From DATBLY01 sp963705545 (GTDB lineage: Bacteria > Actinomycetota > UBA4738 > HRBIN12), in the NCBI GenBank assembly GCA_963705545.1, contig CAVPJX010000001.1, positions 1,116,001-1,180,000 on the forward strand: a DNA stretch of 64,000 bases, given 5' to 3'. Both the position numbers and the translations under genes were made by a program. Under the pieces are notes generated by a model. It had not been told where the DNA came from. It searched no databases and worked only from the letters and a program-made list of their open reading frames with translations. Below, in pieces: positions 1 through 8,589 of this stretch (its first letter is position 1; each line of letters starts with the position of its first letter).

Positions 1-2
1 GG

Positions 3-659
3 CTGGCCAAGGACACCGCCGCGTACTGGTTCCCGTCCGGGTACGCCGGGGGGGAGGTCTTGATCCCGACGTTCGCGAAGGCGTACTACTTCGGCCTGCC
101 CCTCCGGGAGGTCGTCGTTCCGCCGTTCGGGCTCCAGATGGTCGCGGGCAACCCCGACGCCCTGGCGCCCGGCGAGAACCCTCACGCCACCTGGTCCTGT
201 GGAGCGGAGGGCGTGCGCCGAACGCCGGTCGCCGACCATCCGTACGACTGCACGCCCTACGCCGAGCGATGGGCGTTCGTCGACAGCGTGGTCGCACGCT
301 TGCAGTTCCCGAACTGCTGGGACGGGCAGGGACTCGGACCGGAAGCGGTCGTGTACACGACGGATCGCCGATGCCCCGAGGGGTACCGGGTCCGCCTCCC
401 GGCCTTCCGGACGCAGATCCACTTCGGGATCCTGGATCCCTGTGGGGCGGGGGCGGACTGCGCACCGGGCTCGACCGGCGACGGCGTGACCCTCCATCTC
501 GCGAGCGGTCCTTACTACACGCTGCATGCCGACTTCTGGAACACGTGGCGTCCCGGTGTCCTGGCACGGCTCGTGCGGACCTGTCTCAACGTCCACCGGG
601 CCTGCGGGACCGTCGCCGACCGGCCGGCGCTGGCTGAGGTCCGCAGGCTCCGCGGATGA
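3..659 (+). CDS. DUF1996 domain protein, 5' end cut by window edge
   Basis: The frame is open through the left edge, so this is the C-terminal part of a longer protein; the first internal start would be TTG at 60, but the in-frame residues before it (DTAAYWFPSGY) already match the family. It looks like DUF1996, a domain of secreted proteins in actinobacteria and fungi. Seen here are the conserved block FPNCWDGQ and the following C-P-E-G-Y-R-V-R-L-P segment, plus paired cysteines late in the protein (LVRTCLNVHRACG). No enzymatic role is established for the family. The N-terminus, including any signal peptide, lies outside the window. Confidence 0.75.
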   Translation: MAKDTAAYWFPSGYAGGEVLIPTFAKAYYFGLPLREVVVPPFGLQMVAGNPDALAPGENPHATWSCGAEGVRRTPVADHPYDCTPYAERWAFVDSVVARLQFPNCWDGQGLGPEAVVYTTDRRCPEGYRVRLPAFRTQIHFGILDPCGAGADCAPGSTGDGVTLHLASGPYYTLHADFWNTWRPGVLARLVRTCLNVHRACGTVADRPALAEVRRLRG

Positions 660-693
660 TCGTCCCGACGCGGCCCGCCCGAGGGGGCGGCCC

Positions 694-699
694 TATACT
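694..699 (+). promoter_or_regulatory. -10 box TATACT, likely leaderless start
   Basis: TATACT ends 9 nt before the ATG at 709, which would put the transcription start at or next to the start codon. No Shine-Dalgarno sequence lies in between and no good -35 hexamer is visible. Confidence 0.5.
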
Positions 700-708
700 C
701 GGGACCCG

Positions 709-870
709 ATGCCCAAGCGGTTCCAGATCCGCCCGCCGGGCCTCAAGCCCACCACGAAGGTCGGCACGTTCGGACCGTACCGGGGCCGGCTCGGCCTCGC
801 ATGGGTGATCGCCCCGTTGATCGCCGGGGTCCTGATCCTCGTCGCCGGATACCTCGCGCTCTTCCGCTGA
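709..870 (+). CDS. small single-pass membrane protein (53 aa)
   Basis: A 53-residue protein with a basic, Pro/Gly-rich N-terminus (MPKRFQIRPPGLKP) and one hydrophobic segment at about residues 30-50 (WVIAPLIAGVLILVAGYLAL). The ATG is chosen because a TATACT box lies 9 nt upstream; a longer in-frame reading from 526 would overlap the preceding gene and has no family support. It stops 6 nt before the PNPOx-like gene and may be co-transcribed with it. The topology suggests the N-terminus inside and an almost absent C-terminal tail. The function is unknown. Confidence 0.55.
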   Translation: MPKRFQIRPPGLKPTTKVGTFGPYRGRLGLAWVIAPLIAGVLILVAGYLALFR

Positions 871-876
871 TCCGGG

Positions 877-1359
877 ATGCGCTGGGACGCGTTCGCCTCC
901 GCGTGCCCCGAGATCGCGGACCTCGCCCTGGAGCGGCTGACGGCCCACGAGCTCTGCATGCTCGGCACGCTCCGCGCCGACGGCTCGCCGCGGATCACCC
1001 CGTGCGAGTTCGACGTCGCGGCGGGCGAGCTCATGCTCGGCATGATGTGGCAGAGCCGCAAGGCGCTCGACCTGCTCCGTGACCCGCGGTGCGTCGTCCA
1101 CAGCTGCACGAGCGATCGGATGGGGACCGAGGGCGACGCCAAGCTCTACGGAACGGCGATACGGGTCGAGGACACCGAGCGGCGCGGGGCCTACCGCGAC
1201 GCGATCCGGCGGCGGATCGACTGGGCACCCGACGAGCCGAACTTCCACCTCTTCGCGCTCGACGTGACGTCCGCGGGGTTCATCACCTTCCAGGAGCCCC
1301 GGCGAGCGCTGGCGTGGGACGAGGGCACGGGGCTCCGCGAGCTCGCCCACCCCGGCTGA
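877..1359 (+). CDS. pyridoxamine 5'-phosphate oxidase-like FMN-binding protein
   Basis: 160 residues with the split-barrel fold signature of the PNPOx-like superfamily: LCMLGTLRADGSPRITPCEF at the N-terminus, followed by a strand with MMWQSRKALDLLRDPR and the VHSCTSD segment. Family members bind FMN or F420 (in actinobacteria) and reduce varied small substrates; the substrate here cannot be predicted. The length suits a stand-alone member. It follows the small membrane gene by 6 nt and converges on pcrA, whose stop is only about 10 nt away. Confidence 0.75.
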   Translation: MRWDAFASACPEIADLALERLTAHELCMLGTLRADGSPRITPCEFDVAAGELMLGMMWQSRKALDLLRDPRCVVHSCTSDRMGTEGDAKLYGTAIRVEDTERRGAYRDAIRRRIDWAPDEPNFHLFALDVTSAGFITFQEPRRALAWDEGTGLRELAHPG

Positions 1360-1369
1360 GCCGGCCGGG

Positions 1370-3640
1370 TCACCCAACCTTGCGCAGCGGCGCGTAGGCG
1401 AGCAGCACGCGCTTCTCCCCCACGTCGCCGAACCGGATCGTCGCCTCGGCGTCGTCGCCGGCACCGGAGACGGTCAGCACCACGCCCTCGCCCCAGCGCT
1501 CGTGCGCGACCGTGTCGCCGGCCACGATGGCGGGCGCCTCGCGCCGCGGGACCCCGACCGGGCGCGGAGGCGACCAGCCGGGCGCCACCTCCACGGCCTC
1601 GCCGCGACCGGGAAGCCCAACGACCGAGTACCCGCGTTGGGCTTCGGCGTGGATCGCAGCCCCGGCACCACGCCCCCGATGTCGGCTCCGTGCCTCCGCC
1701 TCGCGTACGTCCAGCAGGTGCTCCGGGATCTCGGACAGGAACCGCGAGGGCGGGTTGTACTGGGTCTGGCCGAAGAGCGTCCGGCTCCATGCGTAGGCCA
1801 GGTACAACCGCTGCTGCGCCCGGGTGATGCCGACGTAGGCGAGGCGGCGTTCCTCCTCGAGCGCGGCCGAGTCGGTCATCGACCGGTAGTGCGGGAAGAT
1901 CCCATCCTCCAGCCCCACGATGAACACCACGGGGAACTCGAGGCCCTTCGCGATGTGCAGCGTCATCAGCGTGATCGCGGACTCGTCCTCGTCGTACTCG
2001 TCCTGCTCCCCGACCAGCGAGACCTGCTCCAAGAAGCCCGCGAGGTCCGTGTCCGGCTCCCGCGCGACGATCTCGGCCGCCACCCCGGCGAGCTCCTGGA
2101 GGTTCTCGATCCGGCCCTGCGCCTCGATCGTCCGCTCCTCCTCGAGCTCGGCGAGGTAGCCGGACTCCTGGGTAGCGAACTCGACCATCCGGGCCGGACC
2201 CGCGCCGTCGTCCAGGTGCCGCTGGAGCGCCTCGACCACCTGGACGAAGCCGAACACCGCGCCCTTCGCGCGCGTACCGAGCGTGGCGATCCGGTCCACC
2301 TGCCGGCACGCGTCGAGCACGTGGATCCCCTCGTCGTACGCGAACGTCTCGACCGAGGCCACGGTCGCGTCGCCGATCCCACGCTTCGGTGTGTTCACGA
2401 CGCGCCGGAACGAGATCACGTCCTGCGGGTTCACCAGCAGGCGGAGGTACGCGAGGATGTCCTTGATCTCCTTGCGCTGGTAGAAGCGCACGCCGCCGAA
2501 CACGCGGTACGGGGTGCCGATCCGCATCAGCACGTCCTCGAGCACCCGGCTCTGGGCGTTCGTCCGGTAGAAGACGGCGACGTCGCGGTAGCGGAACCCC
2601 TCGGACGCTCGCAGCCGTTCGATCTCGTCGGCGACGAAGAACGCCTCGTCGTGCTCGTCCTCCGCCCGGTAGCGGACGGTCAGCTCGCCGTTCGGCGCCT
2701 CGGTCCACAGGCTCTTCGGCTTGCGCTGGACGTTGTTCGCGATCAGCGCGTTCGCGATCTCGAGGATGTTCTGCGTGGAGCGGTAGTTCTGCTCCATCAG
2801 GAACACCGCCGCGTCGGGATAGTCGCGCTCGAAGTCCAGGATGTTCTGGATCGTTGCTCCGCGCCACGAGTAGACCCCTTGGTCGGCGTCCCCCACGACG
2901 CAGACGTTGCGATACTTCGCCGCGAGCTGGTTCACGAGCTCGTACTGCGCTCGGTTCGTGTCCTGGTACTCGTCCACCAGGATGTAGCGGAACCGCTCCT
3001 GGTAGTGCTGCAGCACCTCCGGATGCTCGTCGAACAGCCGCACCATCTCCGAGATCAGATCGTCGAAGTCGAGCGCCCCCGCGGCCTTCTTGCGCCGCTC
3101 GTACTCGGCGTACACCTTCGCGATCGTCTCCTCGTAGAAGTTGCCCGCCTGCTCGGCGAACCGGTCCGGGCCGATCACCTGATCCTTCGCCCGGCCGATG
3201 CCGGCGGCCATCGCCTTCGGCGGGAACCGCTTCGGGTCGAGGTCGAGGTCCTTCAGGACCTGCGCGATCAACCGCTCGGTATCGCCGTCGTCGTAGATCG
3301 TGAAGCTCGACGGGACGCCCAGGTGCGCGTGCTCCCGTCGGAGGATCCGCGCGCACGCCGAGTGGAACGTGAGGATCCACATCCCGTGGGCCATCCGAGC
3401 GCCCATCAATCCCTCGACGCGCTCGGCCATCTCGCGGGCGGCCTTGTTCGTGAACGTGATCGCGAGGATCTGACCCGGTGAGACGTCGCGCTCGCGGATC
3501 AGGTACGCGATCCGGTGCGTCAGGGCTCGGGTCTTCCCCGACCCGGCGCCGGCGACGATCAGGACCGGGCCATCGGTGTGCAGCACGGCCTCGGCCTGGA
3601 TGTCGTTCAGGCCTTCGAGGAGGGGGGACACGGTCGCCAC
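1370..3640 (-). CDS. pcrA: ATP-dependent DNA helicase PcrA/UvrD
   Basis: A superfamily 1A 3'-5' DNA helicase of 756 residues that unwinds DNA in nucleotide excision and mismatch-type repair and removes RecA or stalled complexes. The Q-motif (LNDIQAEAV) is at residues 11-19, Walker A AGAGSGKT at 30-37, Walker B VDEYQDT at about 220, then the GDADQGVYSWRGA motif and the late motif TLHIAKGLEFPVVFI. The C-terminal 60 residues form the small Tudor-like domain (HERWGEGVV) that contacts RNA polymerase in PcrA/UvrD proteins. The start is GTG, with TAGCAT 6 nt upstream, so translation is probably leaderless. It is divergent from the sortase gene. Confidence 0.95.
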   Translation of the reverse strand: MATVSPLLEGLNDIQAEAVLHTDGPVLIVAGAGSGKTRALTHRIAYLIRERDVSPGQILAITFTNKAAREMAERVEGLMGARMAHGMWILTFHSACARILRREHAHLGVPSSFTIYDDGDTERLIAQVLKDLDLDPKRFPPKAMAAGIGRAKDQVIGPDRFAEQAGNFYEETIAKVYAEYERRKKAAGALDFDDLISEMVRLFDEHPEVLQHYQERFRYILVDEYQDTNRAQYELVNQLAAKYRNVCVVGDADQGVYSWRGATIQNILDFERDYPDAAVFLMEQNYRSTQNILEIANALIANNVQRKPKSLWTEAPNGELTVRYRAEDEHDEAFFVADEIERLRASEGFRYRDVAVFYRTNAQSRVLEDVLMRIGTPYRVFGGVRFYQRKEIKDILAYLRLLVNPQDVISFRRVVNTPKRGIGDATVASVETFAYDEGIHVLDACRQVDRIATLGTRAKGAVFGFVQVVEALQRHLDDGAGPARMVEFATQESGYLAELEEERTIEAQGRIENLQELAGVAAEIVAREPDTDLAGFLEQVSLVGEQDEYDEDESAITLMTLHIAKGLEFPVVFIVGLEDGIFPHYRSMTDSAALEEERRLAYVGITRAQQRLYLAYAWSRTLFGQTQYNPPSRFLSEIPEHLLDVREAEARSRHRGRGAGAAIHAEAQRGYSVVGLPGRGEAVEVAPGWSPPRPVGVPRREAPAIVAGDTVAHERWGEGVVLTVSGAGDDAEATIRFGDVGEKRVLLAYAPLRKVG

Positions 3641-3686
3641 GACCCGATGCTAACGCGCCCTCGGGACGCCCCCCGCCGGACGTTCG

Positions 3687-3715
3687 TTGTGCACCTCGCG
3701 GACCGGCCGTACCCT
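3687..3715 (+). promoter_or_regulatory. sortase promoter, TTGTGC-17 bp-TACCCT
   Basis: The -35 hexamer TTGTGC (3687-3692) is followed by exactly 17 bp and the -10 TACCCT (3710-3715). The GTG start is 8 nt further on, so the mRNA should begin at the start codon. Confidence 0.6.
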
Positions 3716-3723
3716 GGACCGAC

Positions 3724-4371
3724 GTGGACGCCGAAGCCCTTCCCCGCACCCAGGCGCCTGCAGCCCGGCGACGGCCGCTCTGGAGCACGATCCTGCATTG
3801 GTTCGGCATCGCCTGCCTCATGCTCGCCGCGGGCGTCGCCGGCTACATCGGCTGGCTCCTGTGGGGAACCGGGCTCGAGACGACGGCGGCCCAGGCGGAC
3901 CTCAAGCAGGGCTTCGAGGCGGTCGTGGACACGCAGACGCCGGAGCAGGCGCCGCCTCCGGGCGTGGCGCCGCTCCGCGGCTCGGCCTACGCGGAGCTCG
4001 TGATCCCCCGGATCGACCTCGACATGATCGTCGTGCAGGGGACGGACACCGAGTCGCTGAAGAAGGGTCCGGGCCACTACCCGGACACCGCCGACCCCTG
4101 GGACGGCACCGGCCGGGTCGGCATCGCCGGGCACCGCACGACCTACCTCGCCCCGTTCCACGATCTCGACGCGATGCGGCTGGGCGATCCGATCACCTTG
4201 CGGACGGAGTTCGGCACGTTCGAGTACCGGGTGACGGAGGTCTTCGTGATCGCGTCGGAGGGCTCGGGCGTCGTGCTCAGCCAGACGACCGAGCCCACGT
4301 TGGTCCTGACGACCTGCCACCCGAGGTACTCCTCGAGCCAGCGGCTGATCGTGACGGCCGAGCGGCTCTGA
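3724..4371 (+). CDS. class E sortase
   Basis: A membrane-anchored transpeptidase of 215 residues that attaches sorted proteins to the cell wall peptide. A basic, Pro-rich N-terminus precedes one transmembrane segment at about residues 24-48. The sortase domain follows, with the catalytic His in GHRTTYL, Cys198 in LTTCHP and Arg207 in QRLIV. The LTTC rather than TLTTC context and the single N-terminal anchor fit class E, the housekeeping sortase of high-GC Gram-positives. GTG 3724 is chosen because a good promoter ends 8 nt upstream and the longer reading overlaps pcrA. No obvious sorting-signal substrate is encoded in the window. Confidence 0.88.
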   Translation: MDAEALPRTQAPAARRRPLWSTILHWFGIACLMLAAGVAGYIGWLLWGTGLETTAAQADLKQGFEAVVDTQTPEQAPPPGVAPLRGSAYAELVIPRIDLDMIVVQGTDTESLKKGPGHYPDTADPWDGTGRVGIAGHRTTYLAPFHDLDAMRLGDPITLRTEFGTFEYRVTEVFVIASEGSGVVLSQTTEPTLVLTTCHPRYSSSQRLIVTAERL

Positions 4372-4386
4372 GCCGAGCCGATCACC

Positions 4387-4406
4387 GATCCGGCGTGGTC
4401 CGGATC
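4387..4406. terminator. short hairpin between convergent genes
   Basis: GATCCGG / CCGGATC pair across a 6-nt loop, located between the sortase stop and the end of the converging secreted-protein gene. There is no T-tract, as is common at this GC content; it could act in both directions. Confidence 0.4.
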
Positions 4407-5097
4407 AGCCTCCGTCGTCCGTCGAGCGGCAGCCGACGACGGCGGGCCACAGATCCACGAGCCGGTGGAAGCACTGGTTCACCTTCACCCAGGGCTGGAA
4501 CGTGAGGTCGGCCGTGCGCAGGTCGTCGAAGGGGCACGGGTCGTCGATCACCCGCAACCGCAGCGCACCCGCCGCCCGCTTCCATCGATAGCTGCCCTCC
4601 ATCGAGGAGCAGTTCGAGTCGTTGAACAGGGTGAGCGTGCCGCCGTCGACCGTGAAGTGACCCGACGCACGGAACCCGGAGATCTGGTGCTCAAGGAAGT
4701 ACCGGCCCTCGAAGAAGATCAGCGTCGACAGGCCCGCATCCCGCCGGAACGGGATGCAGCGCAGGCACCGGTACGGCAGCCCCACCAGCGGTCCCCCCAC
4801 GTCGTCGATCGAGGTCACACGCAGGTACGTCCCGTCGATCGGCGTGGCCGCGCGCGGCGGACCGGGCCGCGTGTAGGCGTACGGCTCGACCTCGGGCGGC
4901 AGGTCGAACGACCGCGCCGCCATGTAGACGCCGCCCACCTTGACCAGGTCCACCGGGGAGGGTGAGGCGGACGGGCGGACGGGCGGACGCGCCGCGGGCG
5001 TCGCGTCGCGCGTCGCCGTCGCCGACCCCACCCCGAACCCGATCGCGACCCCGAGCGCCAGGGCGACGACGGCCGACGCGCTCGTCCGCTTCGCCAT
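4405..5097 (-). CDS. secreted protein of unknown function
   Basis: 230 residues with a clear signal peptide (MAKRTSASAVVALALGVAIGFGVGS, cleavage near ATA) and a Pro/Ser-rich linker to about residue 50. The mature part contains a C-L-R-C-I-P-F motif near residue 112 and several later cysteines (DSNCSSMEG, DDPCPFDD, NQCFHR, VGCRS), suggesting disulfides outside the membrane. The closing half resembles small secreted beta-rich proteins, but no named family was recognised. TAGCCT lies 6 nt before the ATG, so it probably has its own leaderless promoter, divergent from the CGNR gene. Confidence 0.7.
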   Translation of the reverse strand: MAKRTSASAVVALALGVAIGFGVGSATATRDATPAARPPVRPSASPSPVDLVKVGGVYMAARSFDLPPEVEPYAYTRPGPPRAATPIDGTYLRVTSIDDVGGPLVGLPYRCLRCIPFRRDAGLSTLIFFEGRYFLEHQISGFRASGHFTVDGGTLTLFNDSNCSSMEGSYRWKRAAGALRLRVIDDPCPFDDLRTADLTFQPWVKVNQCFHRLVDLWPAVVGCRSTDDGG

Positions 5098-5103
5098 GGC
5101 TGC

Positions 5104-5109
5104 AGGCTA
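5104..5109 (-). promoter_or_regulatory. -10 box TAGCCT of secreted-protein gene
   Basis: TAGCCT on the minus strand, 6 nt from the ATG at 5097. It lies back to back with the CGNR gene's -10 box. Confidence 0.45.
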
Positions 5110-5138
5110 TCGGTGTGGCGCGAGACCTGTCAAACCGC

Positions 5139-5144
5139 TACGCT
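5139..5144 (+). promoter_or_regulatory. -10 box TACGCT of CGNR gene
   Basis: TACGCT ends 8 nt before the ATG at 5153, the same geometry as the sortase promoter. No convincing -35 is seen. Confidence 0.5.
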
Positions 5145-5152
5145 GGTCTCGC

Positions 5153-5740
5153 ATGGACCCGGCGCGCATCGCCCGGCTGGGCGAGACCGAGGAGCCCGGC
5201 GACCGTCCCACCGCTCCCGGCTCGCTCCGGCTGATCCAGCGGTTCCTGAACTCGCACAACCACGAGTTCCCGCCCGAGGCGGATCGGCTGGGCACGCCCG
5301 CGCGGGCGGCCGCGTGGCTGTCGGCGAGCGGATCGCTGGGGGCCGGCGAACGCGTGACGGAGGCCGACCGGCGGCGCCTGGTCGCGCTCCGCGGTGCGCT
5401 CCGCGAGCTCGTGGCCACGGCGGGCCCGCCGCCTCCGGCCCTCCGTCGCGAGGCGGCCACCCCGATCGCCGTCGCGTTCGACGATCGAGGGCTCCCGGTG
5501 CTCGTCGCGAGCGGGAGCGGCATCGACGGCGCGATCTCGGCGATCCTGGCCGCCGTCGCGGCGGCATCGCTCGAGGGCTCGTGGGGGCGGCTGAAGACGT
5601 GTCGCGAGTGCCGGTGGGCGTTCTACGACCGATCGAAGAACCGGTCGGGGACCTGGTGCGCGATGCGGATCTGCGGCAACCGGACGAAGAACCGCAGCTA
5701 CCGCCGGCGGCGCGGCGGCGCGGTTCGGGAGACCGGCTGA
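5153..5740 (+). CDS. CGNR zinc finger protein (ABATE domain)
   Basis: 195 residues. The N-terminal ABATE-type domain begins with the typical LRLIQRFLNSHNHEF segment, and the C-terminal zinc finger has Cys150, Cys153, Cys169 and Cys174 with the signature C-G-N-R at 174-177, then a basic tail. CGNR proteins are presumed DNA-binding stress-response regulators common in actinobacteria. The ATG is chosen because it starts the family's conserved N-terminus and sits 8 nt after a -10 box. The following gene (guaA) converges on it at a 19-nt distance. Confidence 0.85.
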   Translation: MDPARIARLGETEEPGDRPTAPGSLRLIQRFLNSHNHEFPPEADRLGTPARAAAWLSASGSLGAGERVTEADRRRLVALRGALRELVATAGPPPPALRREAATPIAVAFDDRGLPVLVASGSGIDGAISAILAAVAAASLEGSWGRLKTCRECRWAFYDRSKNRSGTWCAMRICGNRTKNRSYRRRRGGAVRETG

Positions 5741-5759
5741 TCGCCTCGCACGAACGGGC

Positions 5760-7346
5760 TCACTCCCACTCGATCGTGCCGGGCGGTTTCGACGTGACGT
5801 CGTAGGCGACCCGGTTCACGCCCGGCACCTCGCGGATGACCCGTTGGGCGATCCGGTCGAGCACGTCGTACGGGAGCCGCGCCCAGTCGGCGGTCATCGC
5901 GTCCTCGCTCGTCACGGCCCGGACCACGACCGGGTGCTCATAGGTCCGGCCGTCGCCCATGACGCCGACGCTCCGCACGTCGGCGAGCAGGATCGCGAAC
6001 GCCTGCCAGGTCTCGCGCTCGAGACCCGCACGCTTGATCTCCTCGCGGACGACGCGGTCGGCGCCACGCAGGACCGCGAGCCGTTCGGCGGTCACCTCTC
6101 CCATGATCCGCACGGCCAAGCCGGGGCCGGGGAACGGCTGGCGCTGCACGATCTCCTCGGGCAGCCCCAGCTCCGCGCCGACGACCCGGACCTCGTCCTT
6201 GAACAGGTCGCGGAGCGGCTCGACGAGCGCGAGGTCCATCTCCTCGGGCAGCCCACCCACGTTGTGGTGGCTCTTGATGTTGGCCGCCGTCGCCGACCCC
6301 GACTCGATCACGTCCGGGTAGAGCGTCCCCTGGACCAGGAACCGCGCGTCGGCGTGATCGCGGGCGACCTCCTCGAACACCCGGATGAACTCCTCGCCGA
6401 TCACCTTGCGCTTGCGTTCGGGGTCGGTAATGCCCGCCAATCTCTCCAGGAACCGATCGGTCGCCTTCACGTGGATCAGCGGCACGTGGAAGTGGCGGCC
6501 GAACGTCTCCTCGACCTGGTCCGGCTCCCCTTCGCGGTTGAGTCCGTGGTCCACGAACACGCACGTGAGCTGGTCCCCGACCGCCCGGTGCACCAGGAGC
6601 GCGGCGACGGCCGAGTCCACGCCGCCCGAGAGCGCGCAGAGCACCTCCGCGACGCCGACCTGCTCTCGGATCTGGGCGACCGCACGATCGATCACGTTCG
6701 CGGGCGTCCAGTCGGGCAGCAGGCCACACCCCTCGTAGAGGAAGCGCTTCATCACCTGCGGCCCCCTCGGGGTGTGGGCCACTTCGGGGTGGAACTGGAC
6801 CGCGTAGAGGCCGCGCTCCGGGTCCTCCATCGAGGCGATCGGGATCGCCTCCGTGTGCGAGGTGACCCGGAACCCCTCCGGGGCTCGGACGACGGCGTCG
6901 CCGTGCGACATCCAGACCGGCTCCTCGGCCGAGAGGTCCTGCAGCAGCACGCCCGGGGCGTCCACGATCACGGTCGTCCGGCCGTATTCGCGCTGACCCG
7001 TGGCGGCGACCTCCCCGCCGAGGTCGCGCGCCATCAGCTGGTGCCCGTAGCAGATCCCGAGGACCGGGACGCCGAGGTCCAGGATCCGCGGATCGATGGC
7101 CGGCGCGCCGTCCTCGTACACCGACGCCGGCCCGCCCGAGAGGATCAACCCGGCCGGGCGCATCCGCCTGAGCTCACCGATCGGCGTGTCGTGCGCGACG
7201 ATCTCGGAGTACACGTGACACTCGCGGACCCGGCGCGCGATCAGCTGCGCGTACTGCGCCCCGAGGTCGAGGACGAGGACGGGACGCGGATGGCCTCGGT
7301 CGCCGTCCCGCGCGCCGGTCACGGCCTCAGTGGCCCATCCCGACAC
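5760..7346 (-). CDS. guaA: GMP synthase (glutamine-hydrolysing)
   Basis: Converts XMP to GMP using glutamine and ATP, the last step of guanylate synthesis. At 528 residues it has the standard length. The class I amidotransferase domain shows Cys99 in LGICYGHQ and a His/Glu pair in QFHPEVAHT. The ATP pyrophosphatase domain has the PP-loop ALSGGVDSAV at about 240, and the C-terminal dimerisation domain ends in KPPGTIEWE. The annotated start overlaps the end of guaB3 by 20 nt, so the two are co-transcribed and probably coupled; a later start is possible because the first 20 residues are not conserved. Confidence 0.97.
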   Translation of the reverse strand: MSGWATEAVTGARDGDRGHPRPVLVLDLGAQYAQLIARRVRECHVYSEIVAHDTPIGELRRMRPAGLILSGGPASVYEDGAPAIDPRILDLGVPVLGICYGHQLMARDLGGEVAATGQREYGRTTVIVDAPGVLLQDLSAEEPVWMSHGDAVVRAPEGFRVTSHTEAIPIASMEDPERGLYAVQFHPEVAHTPRGPQVMKRFLYEGCGLLPDWTPANVIDRAVAQIREQVGVAEVLCALSGGVDSAVAALLVHRAVGDQLTCVFVDHGLNREGEPDQVEETFGRHFHVPLIHVKATDRFLERLAGITDPERKRKVIGEEFIRVFEEVARDHADARFLVQGTLYPDVIESGSATAANIKSHHNVGGLPEEMDLALVEPLRDLFKDEVRVVGAELGLPEEIVQRQPFPGPGLAVRIMGEVTAERLAVLRGADRVVREEIKRAGLERETWQAFAILLADVRSVGVMGDGRTYEHPVVVRAVTSEDAMTADWARLPYDVLDRIAQRVIREVPGVNRVAYDVTSKPPGTIEWE

Positions 7347-8487
7347 GTTGCTGGGTCTGGTACGTCTTGCCCTCGGTCTTGATCGCGGGCGCCATCACCA
7401 GCTCGGCCTTCTGGAACTCCTTCACGTTCGCGTAACCCGTCGTCGCCATGCTGGTCGCGAGCGCACCGAACAGGTTGAACGTGCCGTCGTTCTCGTGAGC
7501 GGGACCGATCAAGATCTCCTCGAGCGACGCGACCTGCTGCGTCTTGACGCGCGCGCCGCGCGGGAGCGTCGGATGGAACGTGGCCATCCCCCAGTGGTAG
7601 CCGCGGCCGGGCGCCTCGTAGGCGCGGGTGAGCGGCGAGCCGATCATCACGGCGTCGGCGCCACAGGCGATCGCCTTGGCGATATCGCCCCCGGTCCGCA
7701 TCCCCCCGTCCGCGATCACGTGCACGTACCGTCCGGTCTCGTGCTGGTGCTCACGCCTGGCGGCGGCGGCGTCGGCGATCGCCGTCGCCTGGGGGACGCC
7801 GACCCCGAGCACCCCGCGCGTCGTGCACGCGTTCCCTGGCCCCACGCCCACGAGCACCCCGACCGCCCCGGTGCGCATCAGATGCAGGGCCGTCGAGTAC
7901 GACGCGCACCCGCCCACGATCACGGGGATGTCGAACGCCGGGACGAACTCCTTCAGGTTGAGCGGCTCCGAGCGGCTCGAGACGTGCTCGCCCGAGACCA
8001 CGGTGCCCTGGATCACGAGTACGTCGAGTTCGGCCTCGAGGACGAGCGTCGCGTACCGTTCCACCCGAGCGGGCGTGAGCGAGGCGCAGGCGGTCGCGCC
8101 ACCCTCCTTGATCTCGCGGATCCGGCGACCGATCAGCTCCTCCTTGATCGGCTCGAGGTACAGCTCCTGCATGCGGCGGGTCGCCTTCTCGTCGGGGAGC
8201 GACGCGATCTCCTCGTAGATCGGGGTGGGGTCCTCGTACCGCGTCCAGAGGCCCTCGAGGTTGAGGCAGGCGAGCCCACCCAGACGCGCGACCTCGATCG
8301 CCGTCGCCGGCGAGACGCTCGCGTCCATCGCGGAGGCCATCATCGGCAGCGGGAACGTGTAGGCGTCGATCTCCCAGCTGATATCGACGTCGTCGGGGTC
8401 GCGGGTCCGCCGTGACGGGACGATCGCGACCTCGTCGAACCCGTAGGCGCGCCGCGCCGTCTTCCCGATCCCGATCTCGACCTCCAT
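7327..8487 (-). CDS. guaB3: GuaB3 family IMP dehydrogenase
   Basis: 386 residues, about 100 shorter than classical IMPDH because it lacks the CBS pair. The catalytic loop has Cys221 in GPGNACTTRG, preceded by the phosphate-binding segment VGGCASYSTA and followed by the IMP-binding ADGGMRTGGDIAKAIACGADAVMIG. GuaB3 is the actinobacterial/cyanobacterial CBS-less type; IMP-to-XMP activity has been shown for some members. Directly upstream of and overlapping guaA, it supplies XMP if active. No canonical guaB lies in the window. Confidence 0.9.
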   Translation of the reverse strand: MEVEIGIGKTARRAYGFDEVAIVPSRRTRDPDDVDISWEIDAYTFPLPMMASAMDASVSPATAIEVARLGGLACLNLEGLWTRYEDPTPIYEEIASLPDEKATRRMQELYLEPIKEELIGRRIREIKEGGATACASLTPARVERYATLVLEAELDVLVIQGTVVSGEHVSSRSEPLNLKEFVPAFDIPVIVGGCASYSTALHLMRTGAVGVLVGVGPGNACTTRGVLGVGVPQATAIADAAAARREHQHETGRYVHVIADGGMRTGGDIAKAIACGADAVMIGSPLTRAYEAPGRGYHWGMATFHPTLPRGARVKTQQVASLEEILIGPAHENDGTFNLFGALATSMATTGYANVKEFQKAELVMAPAIKTEGKTYQTQQRVGMGH

Positions 8488-8530
8488 GGCCTACCCCCGC
8501 TCGCCCGCCGCCGGTCCCGGGAACGCGAGA

Positions 8531-8554
8531 CGCCCACCCGTTGCCGGATGGGCG
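8531..8554 (-). terminator. hairpin between cysC-type kinase and guaB3
   Basis: A 9-bp stem (one G-U pair on the transcript) closed by a 6-nt loop, between the kinase stop and the guaB3 start. It may terminate the upstream unit or form part of the guaB3 leader. No U-tract follows. Confidence 0.4.
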
Positions 8555-8589
8555 CCGCGAACCTGCATGGCCTCAGGGTAACAGGTCGC

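Noticed and set aside
1191..3821. 876-codon open frame overlapping pcrA in another minus-strand frame
   Set aside because: Composition is Arg/Gly/Pro-biased and lacks any helicase motif; the real PcrA motifs are in the 1370-3640 frame.
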